This document shows positions 8,857 through 16,669 of a DNA stretch of 64,000 bases, piece after piece (the stretch's first letter is position 1; each line of letters opens with the position of its first letter). Source of the stretch: DATKCA01 sp035544675 (GTDB lineage: Bacteria; Acidobacteriota; Thermoanaerobaculia; Gp7-AA8); assembly GCA_035544675.1 (NCBI GenBank), contig DATKCA010000026.1, positions 12,150 to 76,149 on the forward strand, read 5' to 3'. The position numbers and the translations under genes were made by a program. The notes under the pieces were generated by a model, which did no database searches, was not told the origin of the DNA, and saw only the letters and a list, made by a program, of their open reading frames with translations.

Positions 8857-10425
8857 TCAAGCCACCAGCAGGTCCCGCAGCCTGCGCCGGATCTCGCGGT
8901 CACGGCGCTCGAGGGCGATGCGGTCGCGCTCCAGCGCGTCGAGGAGCGAGCGCAGCGACCGGTACGCCTCGCCCCGCTCGGACGCCTCGCGCAGCAGGAC
9001 CGCGGGACTGAGCCCGCGCTGCTCGAGGCGGTGGTGGACGGCGTCCCGGATTGCGGCCGGCGCGGGATCGGCGGTGAGCTCGCCGAGCTCGGTCCGGACG
9101 GCACGGCGCTTTCGCCACCACGGCCACACCGCGAACCAGATGACCACGCCGACGATCGCCGCCATGGCCACCGGTAGAGACAGTCGAAGCAGCGGCGATC
9201 GGATGGAGCGATCGGCCAGCGCGCCGCCGCCCGCGGCCGCCTCACCCGTTGCCGCGATCACCTCCAGCGTCCGCGCCTCGCAGCGCAGCGTCTGCCGTCT
9301 GCCCGCGGCAGGCGAGAATACGGCGAGCTCCATCGCCGGCACCGTCATCCTCCCCGACCGCCGCGGGAACATGACGAACTTCCAGCGGCGCGTCATCGCC
9401 GGCGCACTCTCCGTCTTGAGCATCGACACACCCGAGTCGATGACCTGCACCGCGGCCGCGGGCGCGGTGCGGAAACTCGGAGCGCCGGCCGCCCGGACGT
9501 TGCCCCGCCCGGACAGCACCGCGTCCACCACGACCGGTCCGCCGTTCTTCTGCACGGGCGTGGTACAGCGCAGCATCAGATCGCCGACCGCGGCCACGGC
9601 CGGGCCGGGCGGAATCTCCCGCGCCTGCACGGCCACGGTGGCCGACGCGTAGGTCAGCTCGGCCAGGCTTCCCTCGAACATGCCGAAGACGCTGCGCGCC
9701 GAGCGGCGGACGAGCGCGCCTTCGATCTCCATCGGCCCGATCTCCAGCCTGCCGCTGCGCAGCGGGAACAGCGCCACGCGCCGGATCGGCATCTTCTGCA
9801 TCGAATACGTTCCCACCGACACCGGCGAGGGCTGCGAGCTGCGGACGTCGAGCTCTTCGACCCAGAAGTCGTTCAGCTTCGGAATCGATCCGATCTGCCA
9901 CTGGTGAATGTTCGCGGCGTTGTAGAGCCACCAGGTGACGACGACCTGCTCGCCGACGTAAGCCGACTGCTTGTCCGCTTCCACCACGATGAAGAAGGGG
10001 TCGCGCTCGCTCGCCATCAGCTCCTGCAGCACGATCATCGGATCGTTCGACGCTGCCGCGCGGTCCGGCAAAACCTGCAGGGTCACCGGCTGGAGCGTGG
10101 CCCGCTGTCCGCGTACGAGCAGCTCCACCGGGCCGGCCGTGGCCGGACCGGGCCCGGTGGCACGGGCGCGGAACCGGAAGACCTTGCGTCGCGTCATCGC
10201 ACCGTTGATGTATGAGAACTCGGATGAGACCGCGGGCGAGCCGGTGATGGCGAGGTTCCGGGTGGGGACGTAGACGTCGCCGAGCTTGGCGAACTCCCCT
10301 TCCAGCGAGACCGTGATGGTGACGAAGTCGCCCTGGCGCACCGAGCGGCGGTCGACGGAGAGGTCGTTGGAGAAGGCTCGTGCCGCGGCCAGAAGAATCA
10401 GCAGCAGCGAGACGCGTCTCACCAC
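8857..10425 (-). CDS. batD: BatD-like protein, last gene of the MoxR/Bat operon
   Basis: A 522-residue membrane protein of the BatD family: signal peptide (residues 1-20), Ig-like beta domains through about residue 390 with the DVRSSQPSPV and RRVALFPLRSGRLEIGP signatures, one transmembrane helix (around PVAMAAIVGVVIWF) and a charged cytoplasmic tail. Bat proteins act with MoxR ATPases and VWA proteins; the operon has been tied to stress and oxygen tolerance, but the biochemical role is unsettled. Two GTG codons are in tandem at the start; the second overlaps the TPR gene stop as GTGA. Confidence 0.85.
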   Translation of the reverse strand: MVRRVSLLLILLAAARAFSNDLSVDRRSVRQGDFVTITVSLEGEFAKLGDVYVPTRNLAITGSPAVSSEFSYINGAMTRRKVFRFRARATGPGPATAGPVELLVRGQRATLQPVTLQVLPDRAAASNDPMIVLQELMASERDPFFIVVEADKQSAYVGEQVVVTWWLYNAANIHQWQIGSIPKLNDFWVEELDVRSSQPSPVSVGTYSMQKMPIRRVALFPLRSGRLEIGPMEIEGALVRRSARSVFGMFEGSLAELTYASATVAVQAREIPPGPAVAAVGDLMLRCTTPVQKNGGPVVVDAVLSGRGNVRAAGAPSFRTAPAAAVQVIDSGVSMLKTESAPAMTRRWKFVMFPRRSGRMTVPAMELAVFSPAAGRRQTLRCEARTLEVIAATGEAAAGGGALADRSIRSPLLRLSLPVAMAAIVGVVIWFAVWPWWRKRRAVRTELGELTADPAPAAIRDAVHHRLEQRGLSPAVLLREASERGEAYRSLRSLLDALERDRIALERRDREIRRRLRDLLVA

Positions 10426-11090
10426 CCCACCGCCCGCGACTCTCCCCTGGCCCTCTTCATGCGGGCCAGCTCTTCCTGTTCCTGCTGCTGCACCGATCGG
10501 AGCAACGCCTCCGCATCCGCCTCACCGCCCTGCTTCTGCTCCTGCTCGTCGCCCGGGTTGGGCTGCGGAGGCTGCTGTGGCTGCGGGCTGCCTCCTCCCT
10601 GCCTTCGCTGCTGCCGGCGCTGCCGCTGTTCCTCATCGAGACGGTGCTGCGCGATCTCGAGGTTGCGCTTCGCATCGCGGTCGCCCGGCGCCAGGCGCAG
10701 CGCCTCGGAGTAGTCGCGGATGGCGTGCTCGAACGCCTTCGATGCCAGCGCGCTGTTCCCGCGGTTGTACAACGCCCCCGAGCGAAGCGACGGGTCGCTC
10801 ATCGCGCTGGTGATCGTGGCCGAGCCCTCCGTGCGTCTGCCGGCGGCGATCTGCGAAGTGCCGAGGTTGAACGCGGAACGCGGATTCGGAGCGATGCCGG
10901 AAGCGGTGCGATAGGAGCGCGCCGCTTCTTCGAAACGGCCGGTCGCGTACTGCTGCTCCCCGCGCGTCGACGCGGCGTGGGAGTTCGTCTCGCGCGTGAG
11001 CTGCTTCCAGAAGGCGGAAAGACGTTCGGGTGCGGCCGCCGGGAATGGCGGCGCTCCACCGGCCTGCGTGAGCGCGAGGATGGCGATCAC
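10419..11090 (-). CDS. TPR protein of the Bat operon (BatC-like)
   Basis: A 223-residue exported protein with a signal peptide and several tetratricopeptide repeats (QQYATGRFEEAARSY, AFNLGTSQIAAG, LYNRGNSALASKAFEHAI), then a long Gln/Arg/Pro-rich low-complexity tail. I set the start at the GTG at 11090, nine bases after GGGAGG. A longer reading from 11201 would be encoded by a heptamer array and by the 3' end of BatB. It probably acts as a scaffold for the VWA and BatD proteins at the periplasmic face. The stop overlaps the BatD start. Confidence 0.75.
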   Translation of the reverse strand: MIAILALTQAGGAPPFPAAAPERLSAFWKQLTRETNSHAASTRGEQQYATGRFEEAARSYRTASGIAPNPRSAFNLGTSQIAAGRRTEGSATITSAMSDPSLRSGALYNRGNSALASKAFEHAIRDYSEALRLAPGDRDAKRNLEIAQHRLDEEQRQRRQQRRQGGGSPQPQQPPQPNPGDEQEQKQGGEADAEALLRSVQQQEQEELARMKRARGESRAVGW

Positions 11091-11102
11091 AACGGACCAC
11101 CT

Positions 11103-11137
11103 CCCGAAACCCGAGGCCCGAGGCCCCTGGCCCCTCA
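11103..11137. repeat. heptamer array, CCCGAGG words
   Basis: Five units in register: CCCGAAA, CCCGAGG, CCCGAGG, CCCCTGG, CCCCTCA. The last unit contains the TGA stop of the batB-like gene. It fills the only real gap inside the Bat operon. Confidence 0.85.
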
Positions 11138-12091
11138 CTCCGCCCCTCGATTCAGGAGAGAGCCGCAGAAGAAAGCCATGAACGCCAGCGCCAGCGGCCA
11201 CTGGTATCGGTCGACCGGGACGCGTACGTCTTTCTCGCGCGAGGCGCCGCCGGCGCCGCGCTGCATGAGAGGATCGAGCGCACTCTCGGAGAACGGATTC
11301 TGGAGGAGCGTCCCTCCCGTATCGCGCGCGATGCGCTGCATGTTCTCGGAGCGGGCCCGGGTGGTGACGATCTCACCCGACTCGTCGCGAAGGACGCCGT
11401 TACCGGCGGGGATCGTGCCGCCGCCGGCGGTTCCGACGACGATCGCCGACACGCTCACTCCACGCGCTCTCGCGAACCGGAGAGCGTCGGCGATGCGACC
11501 GCGGCCCTGTTCTTCGCCGTCCGAGATGAGGATGACATCGGCCTTCTGGCCGGAGTCGATCTGCACGAGCTGCAGCGACTTCTCGATGGCCGCGCCGAGG
11601 TCCGACCCGGCCACGCCCACTTCGCCGGGCTGCAGAGTGTCGAGAAGAGCGAGCACCGCGTCGGAATCGTTGGTGAGCGGCGAGACGACTTCCGCCGCCG
11701 CCTCGAACGTGACGAGGGCGACGCGACCGCCGTGATTCTCAAGGAGGACCCTGGCCAGCGCCTTCGCGGCGGCCAGACGCGACGCGCCGACGTCTTCGGC
11801 GGCCATGCTGTGCGATACGTCGATGGCGATGACGCGGTTCGACTCGCGGCTCACGATCGGCACCGTCGTGTATCCGGCGTACGGACCAGCCAGGGCCAGC
11901 GCCGCCGCGGCGATGGCGATCGACATCGCGATGGGGCGCGCCGCGCGGAGAGGATTGGCCACACCGCGCAGACGCTCGGCCGAGAAGCGGCGCGCGATCC
12001 GCGCCCGAAGCGCCTCCCGCGACATCAGGAACACCAGCGCGACCGGCACCGCCGCCGCGGCCCACAGCCAGATGGGAGAGCGGAAGCTCAC
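11135..12091 (-). CDS. batB: VWA-domain membrane protein (BatB-like)
   Basis: A 318-residue protein with two N-terminal membrane segments, a von Willebrand factor A domain with a full MIDAS motif (DVSHS near residue 90, later SDLG and SDGEE), and one C-terminal membrane segment (LALAFMAFFCGSLL). VWA/MIDAS domains bind metal and partner proteins. The start is a GTG at 12091 that overlaps the stop of the previous gene as GTGA; a longer reading from 12169 overlaps that gene and lacks the membrane start. It is paired with BatA as in Bat operons generally. Confidence 0.85.
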   Translation of the reverse strand: MSFRSPIWLWAAAAVPVALVFLMSREALRARIARRFSAERLRGVANPLRAARPIAMSIAIAAAALALAGPYAGYTTVPIVSRESNRVIAIDVSHSMAAEDVGASRLAAAKALARVLLENHGGRVALVTFEAAAEVVSPLTNDSDAVLALLDTLQPGEVGVAGSDLGAAIEKSLQLVQIDSGQKADVILISDGEEQGRGRIADALRFARARGVSVSAIVVGTAGGGTIPAGNGVLRDESGEIVTTRARSENMQRIARDTGGTLLQNPFSESALDPLMQRGAGGASREKDVRVPVDRYQWPLALAFMAFFCGSLLNRGAE

Positions 12092-13095
12092 GCCGGCACC
12101 CTCAGCCACAACGTCTCGCCGGCCAGCAGCGCGGCGAGCAGGAGCGAGAGGCCCGCGCCGAGCGGCCACGTGTACAGCTCATCGACGACGTCGGTCTTCG
12201 GCGCGGTGAGGCGAGTCTTCTCCAGGCTGTCGATGCGCTTCAGCACGTCGCCCAGGGAGCGCGCGCCCGTGGCGCGGAAGTATTCGCCGCCGGTGGCGGA
12301 CGAGATGCCCGACAGCGTCTTCTCGTCGATCTCGCCGCGGATGTGCTGGTACACCGTCTCGATCTCCCCGGTGAACGGGTTCTGCCGCTTGATGGGGAGC
12401 GGCACGGGCCCTTCGCTGCCCACGCCGATCGTGTAGACCTTGATCCCGTACTTCGCGGCCAGCGAGGCCGCCACGAGCGGGTCGATCGACCCGGCGTTGT
12501 TCACGCCGTCGGTGACCAGGATGATCACGCGGCTCTGCGTGCGCGAGGTGCGCAGCCGGTTGACCGCGGTGGCCACGGCATGACCGATGGCCGTGCCGTT
12601 GCCGTTCTCGCCGACTTCGGCCTTGGCCAGGATCGAGCGCGCGATGTCGCGGTCGAACGTGATCGGAACGCGCGTGACGGCGCGGACGCCGAACGTGACG
12701 ATGCCGATGCGGTCGTCCACGCGCCGCTCGATGAAATCGCCGATGAGGTCCTTGGCCACGGTGAAGCGATTGCGCGGGCGGAAGTCCTCCGCGGCCATGC
12801 TGCCCGACGCGTCGAGCGCCACGACGATGTCCACGCCGAATCGATCGTTCGCGGCGGCGCGCTCCACGCGCTGCGGTCGCGCCAGCGCCACAGTGATGAG
12901 CAGGAGCGCCATCGTCTCCAGAACGAACGGCAGCCAGGCCAGGGAAACGCGCGGCGAGCGCTTCGCCGTCACCAGATCGAGCGACGAGAATCGGAAGAAC
13001 GCGAACTGCCGCCGCCTGTCGCGGATGAGAAGCACCACGCGCCCGATGACGAGCAGCGCCAGCGCGAACCACAGCGGCGTGGCGAACCGGATCAT
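12088..13095 (-). CDS. batA: VWA-domain membrane protein (BatA-like)
   Basis: A 335-residue protein with N-terminal membrane helices, a VWA domain with the MIDAS motif DASGSM, then TAIGH and TDGVNNAG, and a C-terminal membrane helix (PLGAGLSLLLAALLAG). It is the aerotolerance-type BatA partner of BatB. The ATG at 13095 overlaps the upstream stop as ATGA. The MoxR ATPase encoded first in this operon is thought to act on MIDAS proteins such as this one. Confidence 0.88.
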   Translation of the reverse strand: MIRFATPLWFALALLVIGRVVLLIRDRRRQFAFFRFSSLDLVTAKRSPRVSLAWLPFVLETMALLLITVALARPQRVERAAANDRFGVDIVVALDASGSMAAEDFRPRNRFTVAKDLIGDFIERRVDDRIGIVTFGVRAVTRVPITFDRDIARSILAKAEVGENGNGTAIGHAVATAVNRLRTSRTQSRVIILVTDGVNNAGSIDPLVAASLAAKYGIKVYTIGVGSEGPVPLPIKRQNPFTGEIETVYQHIRGEIDEKTLSGISSATGGEYFRATGARSLGDVLKRIDSLEKTRLTAPKTDVVDELYTWPLGAGLSLLLAALLAGETLWLRVPA

Positions 13096-13820
13096 GCCGC
13101 CATCTCCTGCGGCGGCGCCGGAATGAGACCGAGCGCGCCCGTGGCGATGGCCTCGAAGTCGCCGGGAGGTGCGCCCCACGGCGAGAATTTCTCGGCGTCA
13201 CCGCGGCGCAGGATCTCCCTCACCAGCGCGCTGTGCTCCCGATCGATGCGCGGCAAGAGCTGCGACGTGGTCAGGTCGGCGCCCAGGTATGGGGTGAGCG
13301 AGGCCAGGTAGCGGCGCGTGGCGTCGGCCAGCGCGGCCCAGCGCTGCCCGCGCGGATTCCTGATCAGGCTGAGGACGGTGGCGCGGAACCGGTCCGCCGC
13401 CGGCATCTCCGGCGGCAGCGCCTCCACCTTCTCCTTCGCGCGCGCCAGAAACAGGACGATGGCCCAGGCCATGAGACATGCCAGCCCGGCGATGCCGATC
13501 GCCATGAGCGGACGCCGTGGCGCCGGAACCACGAGCGGCTTCTTCAGAGCAGAGGGCTCGAGCTGGTCGCCGGGCGGAATGACCGATCGCACCGGAATGT
13601 CGAGGTTGCGGAAGCGGACATTGCCGGCCTGCCCGGAGAGCGAGATCGGTCGCGGCTGAAACGTGCGGACCACGGCGCGGCGCCCCTCCTGCGAGACGAT
13701 CTCGTACGACGGCGACGCATCGAGGCGCACCGCTTCCTGGAAGTCGAGCGTGATGGGGTCGCCCACCGTCGGCGCGGCCGGCCGGAACGTCACCGTCACG
13801 AGAAGGAGCTCCAGGATCAT
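13092..13820 (-). CDS. Bat-operon membrane protein of unknown function
   Basis: A 242-residue protein between the DUF58 and BatA genes, where Bat operons often carry a poorly conserved membrane protein. It has a short hydrophobic N-terminus (MILELLLVTVTF), an extracytoplasmic beta domain (about 15-115), one transmembrane helix (LMAIGIAGLACLMAWAIVLFLA) and a cytoplasmic helical domain with an RYLASLTPYLGADLTTSQLL segment. ATGA overlaps on both sides make it an integral part of the operon. Position suggests a link between MoxR/DUF58 and the VWA pair. Confidence 0.7.
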   Translation of the reverse strand: MILELLLVTVTFRPAAPTVGDPITLDFQEAVRLDASPSYEIVSQEGRRAVVRTFQPRPISLSGQAGNVRFRNLDIPVRSVIPPGDQLEPSALKKPLVVPAPRRPLMAIGIAGLACLMAWAIVLFLARAKEKVEALPPEMPAADRFRATVLSLIRNPRGQRWAALADATRRYLASLTPYLGADLTTSQLLPRIDREHSALVREILRRGDAEKFSPWGAPPGDFEAIATGALGLIPAPPQEMAA

Positions 13821-14716
13821 CGTCTGCGCGCCAGCCGTCCGCGGAAGAATCGGATGAGATCGCGATCGTAGGGAACCGCCGTCGACACCGGTATCCAGTC
13901 GACGCCGCCGCTGCGGAAACGCCGATCCAGGAGCGCGCGCCACTGGCCGGAGCGGAGCCCGACTTCGCTGCGGGTGAGGTCGACCAGGCGCCCCTCACCC
14001 GATTCGGCATCGACGACGGCAATGAGGCCACGCCCCGGGAAGTGCTCCTCGCGCGGGTCGCTCACGGCCAGCGCGATGACGTCGTGCTTCCTGTTCAGCC
14101 GCTTCAGCGGTCTCTCGAAGTCGAGCTCCAGAAAGTCCGAGACCAGGATCACGACGGCGCGCTTGGCGTTCACGTGCTCGAGGTAGCGCGATGCCGCGCC
14201 GAGATCGGCCACGCCTCCCGTGCCTCGCATGGCCGCGTCGACGGCCGCGCGCGCGATCACCTGCGCGTGCTCCCGTCCCTTGCGCGGCGGGATGTACGAG
14301 CTGACCGTGCCGGCGAACAGCAGCAGGCCGACGCGGTCGGAGTTCTGGACCGCCGCGAACGCGAACACCGACGCCAGCTCCGCGGCGATGTCGCACTTGC
14401 GCCAGTCGACCGAGCCGAAAGCCATCGAGCCGGAAATGTCCACGGCGATGATGATGGTGAGGTCGCGCTCCTCCACGAACTGTTTCACGTGCGGGACGCC
14501 GCTGCGCGCGGTCACGTTCCAGTCGATCGTGCGGATGTCGTCGCCAGGCTGGTACTCGCGCACCTGCGAGAACTCGATGCCCCGGCCGTGAAACGCCGAG
14601 TGATAGTCGCCCGCGAAACCGGCCCGGATGAGGCGGCCGCTGACGATCTCCAGGTCCGCGACGCGCCGCGCGGTGGGAGTCTGGAGCTGCGGGGCTTTGC
14701 GGCGGAAGATCTTCAT
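13817..14716 (-). CDS. DUF58 protein of the MoxR operon
   Basis: A protein of about 299 residues with the DUF58 signature (YQPGDDIRTIDWNVTARSG) and a VWA-like MIDAS segment (DISGSM). DUF58 proteins almost always pair with MoxR ATPases. Two starts are possible. The ATG at 14716 gives MKIFRRKAP and has AGGG eight bases upstream. The ATG at 14758 overlaps the MoxR stop as ATGA, like every other junction here, but adds 14 residues (KARAQGSGLRAKT) written mainly by a heptamer array. An 8-bp direct repeat (CTTCATGG at 14711 and 14753) brackets that 42-bp insert, so both starts may be used. Confidence 0.85.
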   Translation of the reverse strand: MKIFRRKAPQLQTPTARRVADLEIVSGRLIRAGFAGDYHSAFHGRGIEFSQVREYQPGDDIRTIDWNVTARSGVPHVKQFVEERDLTIIIAVDISGSMAFGSVDWRKCDIAAELASVFAFAAVQNSDRVGLLLFAGTVSSYIPPRKGREHAQVIARAAVDAAMRGTGGVADLGAASRYLEHVNAKRAVVILVSDFLELDFERPLKRLNRKHDVIALAVSDPREEHFPGRGLIAVVDAESGEGRLVDLTRSEVGLRSGQWRALLDRRFRSGGVDWIPVSTAVPYDRDLIRFFRGRLARRR

Positions 14717-14723
14717 GGTCTTG

Positions 14724-14751
14724 GCCCTGAGCCCCGAGCCCTGAGCCCTGG
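14724..14751. repeat. heptamer array at the start of the DUF58 gene
   Basis: GCCCTGA, GCCCCGA, GCCCTGA, GCCCTGG. It is bracketed by the 8-bp direct repeat CTTCATGG (14711-14718 and 14753-14760); the repeat-to-repeat distance is 42 bases, a multiple of both 3 and 7, so the reading frame is kept. Confidence 0.85.
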
Positions 14752-14754
14752 CCT

Positions 14755-15750
14755 TCATGGGACGGCGACGGCTCCGAGGATCTGGTCGATGATGCGCTCG
14801 GCAGTCATCTGCTCGGCCGCGGCCTCGTAGCTGAGGACCAGGCGGTGGCGCAGCACGTCATGCGCGATCGACTTCACATCCTCGGGGATCACGTACGGAC
14901 GGCCCTGGATGAACGCGTAGCCCTTGGCCACGTGGGCCAGAGCGAGCGTGGCTCGCGGCGATGCTCCGAAGGAGATGAAGGGCTCGAGCGATCCCAGCCG
15001 CACCTCCGCCGGCCTGCGGGTGGCCGTGACGACCTGCACGATGTAGCGGCTGATGCGATCGTCGACGTGGACCGATGCGGCGAGCCGGGCGATGCCCTCG
15101 ATCTCTTCGAGGCGGAGCACGCGCCGGATGGACACGTCGTCCGCGGTCGGGTCGAGGTAGAGGCTGAGGATGCGCAGCTCCTCCTCTGGAGTCGGATAGT
15201 CGACCCGCAGCTTCATCACGAACCGGTCCACCTGCGCCTCGGGCAGCGCGTAGGTGCCTTCGTGCTCGATCGGGTTCTGCGTGGCGATGACCACGAAGGG
15301 ATCGGGGAGCGGGTACGAAGTGTCGCCGATGGTGACCTGCCGCTCCTGCATGGCCTCCAGGAGCGCGCTCTGCACCTTGGCCGGAGCGCGGTTGATCTCG
15401 TCCGCCAGCACCAGGTTTGCGAAGATCGGCCCGAAGCGCGCATTGAACGTGCGGACGTTGGGGTCGAAGATGAGCGTGCCGGTGATGTCGGCGGGGAGAA
15501 GGTCCGGCGTGAACTGCACGCGTTTGAACGAGGCGTGGATCGCGCCGGCAAGCGATTTGACGAGCAGGGTCTTGGCCAGGCCGGGCAGGCCTTCCACGAG
15601 CACGTGGCCGCGGACGAGCAGGGCGATGATGAGCCGGTCGACGATGGCCCCCTGCCCGATCACTGCCCGGCCCACTTCCTGGCGCAGCCGGGCGATGGTC
15701 TCCTGGGCCGCTGCGATGTTCGCTGTTACCGCTGTTTCGTTGAGTGGCAT
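14755..15750 (-). CDS. moxR: MoxR-family AAA+ ATPase
   Basis: A 331-residue AAA+ ATPase of the MoxR/RavA type. Walker A is GLPGLAKT, Walker B is LVLADEINRAP, and the sensor region reads VIATQNPIEHEGTYALPEAQ. MoxR ATPases act as chaperones that assemble or activate VWA/MIDAS proteins. It is the first gene of a seven-gene operon (MoxR, DUF58, membrane protein, BatA, BatB, TPR, BatD). The start ATG is 26 bp from the divergent rsmA start, so both promoters would have to overlap or extend into the neighbouring gene. Confidence 0.92.
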   Translation of the reverse strand: MPLNETAVTANIAAAQETIARLRQEVGRAVIGQGAIVDRLIIALLVRGHVLVEGLPGLAKTLLVKSLAGAIHASFKRVQFTPDLLPADITGTLIFDPNVRTFNARFGPIFANLVLADEINRAPAKVQSALLEAMQERQVTIGDTSYPLPDPFVVIATQNPIEHEGTYALPEAQVDRFVMKLRVDYPTPEEELRILSLYLDPTADDVSIRRVLRLEEIEGIARLAASVHVDDRISRYIVQVVTATRRPAEVRLGSLEPFISFGASPRATLALAHVAKGYAFIQGRPYVIPEDVKSIAHDVLRHRLVLSYEAAAEQMTAERIIDQILGAVAVP

Positions 15751-15776
15751 CAGGTCAGAATGTTACCCGCACTCCC

Positions 15777-16562
15777 ATGGCTAAGCCGAAGAAGAAGTGG
15801 GGCCAGAACTTCCTGCGAAACCGCGGCGCGGTCGAGAAAATTGTCGCCGCCGTGGAGCCGGAGCCGGGGGACGTGATCGTGGAGATCGGACCGGGCGAGG
15901 GTGTGCTCACCGGGAAGCTGCTCGAGCTGGGGCATCCGCTGGTGGCGCTGGAGATCGATCCGGAGCTGACCGGGAGGCTGGCGGCGCGCTTCGCCGGGCT
16001 CGATGTGAGAACCGCCGACGCGCTCGATGCGCCGCTGCCCGAGGGGCCGTATCGCGCGGTCGGGAATCTGCCGTACAACGTGGGGACCCCGATTCTGAGG
16101 CGGGTGATTGCCGACCCGAACTGCCGGCGGGCGGTGTTCATGCTGCAGAAGGAGGTCGCGGACCGTCTGGTGGCGAAGCCGGGGACCGAGCAGTACGGCT
16201 ACCTGACGCTGTACGGGCAGGTGTTCGCTGAGGCGCGGATCCTGATGAGGCTCGGGCCGAAGTCGTTCTATCCACCGCCGCGGGTGGACAGCGCGGTGGT
16301 CGTGCTCGACCCTCTCGCGCAGCCGCGCACGACGGATCGGGAGGGGTTGCTCGAGCTGATCAGCACGTCGTTCCGCATGCGCCGCAAGAAGTTGATCAAC
16401 AACCTGATCGGCTGGCGCGGCCTCACCCGCGCCGACATCCTGCCGGTGCTGACCGCCGCGGGGGTCGACCCCGACATCCGGGCCGAACAGCTCTCCCTCG
16501 CGGAGGTCGAGGGGGTCAGGTCTTGCCTTTTCCCTTTTCCCACAATAGGTAGAGTTCCCTGA
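15777..16562 (+). CDS. rsmA: 16S rRNA adenine dimethyltransferase, 3' end rewritten by a repeat
   Basis: A 261-residue RsmA/KsgA enzyme that dimethylates two adjacent adenines near the 3' end of 16S rRNA. Motifs: GQNFLRN at the start, VEIGPGEGVLT (SAM motif I), ALEID and the catalytic NLPYN. The C-terminal RNA-binding domain keeps FRMRRKKLINNL and ends with RAEQLSLAEVE. From residue 246 onward the protein is encoded by the inverted-repeat element beginning at 16511, which supplies the last 16 residues and the TGA. The loss is limited to the extreme tail, so the enzyme is probably still active. The ATG at 15777 fits the family; an upstream ATG at 15744 is inside the divergent moxR gene. Confidence 0.92.
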   Translation: MAKPKKKWGQNFLRNRGAVEKIVAAVEPEPGDVIVEIGPGEGVLTGKLLELGHPLVALEIDPELTGRLAARFAGLDVRTADALDAPLPEGPYRAVGNLPYNVGTPILRRVIADPNCRRAVFMLQKEVADRLVAKPGTEQYGYLTLYGQVFAEARILMRLGPKSFYPPPRVDSAVVVLDPLAQPRTTDREGLLELISTSFRMRRKKLINNLIGWRGLTRADILPVLTAAGVDPDIRAEQLSLAEVEGVRSCLFPFPTIGRVP

Positions 16563-16666
16563 GACGCGAGCGATCTGCGATGCGGGCACGTCTACATCTC
16601 GGAGAGCAGTCTCTCTCGGGATGTCTACGAGGAGTAGGAAAAGGGAAAAGGCAAGACCTGACCCCC
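16511..16666. mobile_element. 156-bp MITE-like element with 30-bp perfect inverted ends
   Basis: The left arm (16511-16540, opening GGGGGTCAGGTCTTGCC) and the right arm (16637-16666) are perfect inverse copies, 30 of 30. The 96-bp interior has no gene. The left end lies inside rsmA, and the right end stops three bases before the stop codon of the convergent DUF5916 gene. Size, perfect ends and lack of a gene fit a non-autonomous transposable element, or a repeat mobilised by an IS200/RAYT-type Y1 transposase; that family link is from memory and unproven. Confidence 0.75.
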
Positions 16667-16669
16667 CCC

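Noticed and set aside
15751..15776. Divergent promoter pair between moxR and rsmA
   Set aside because: The gap is only 26 bp and I find no -35/-10 pair with correct spacing on either strand; promoters may lie inside the opposing genes.
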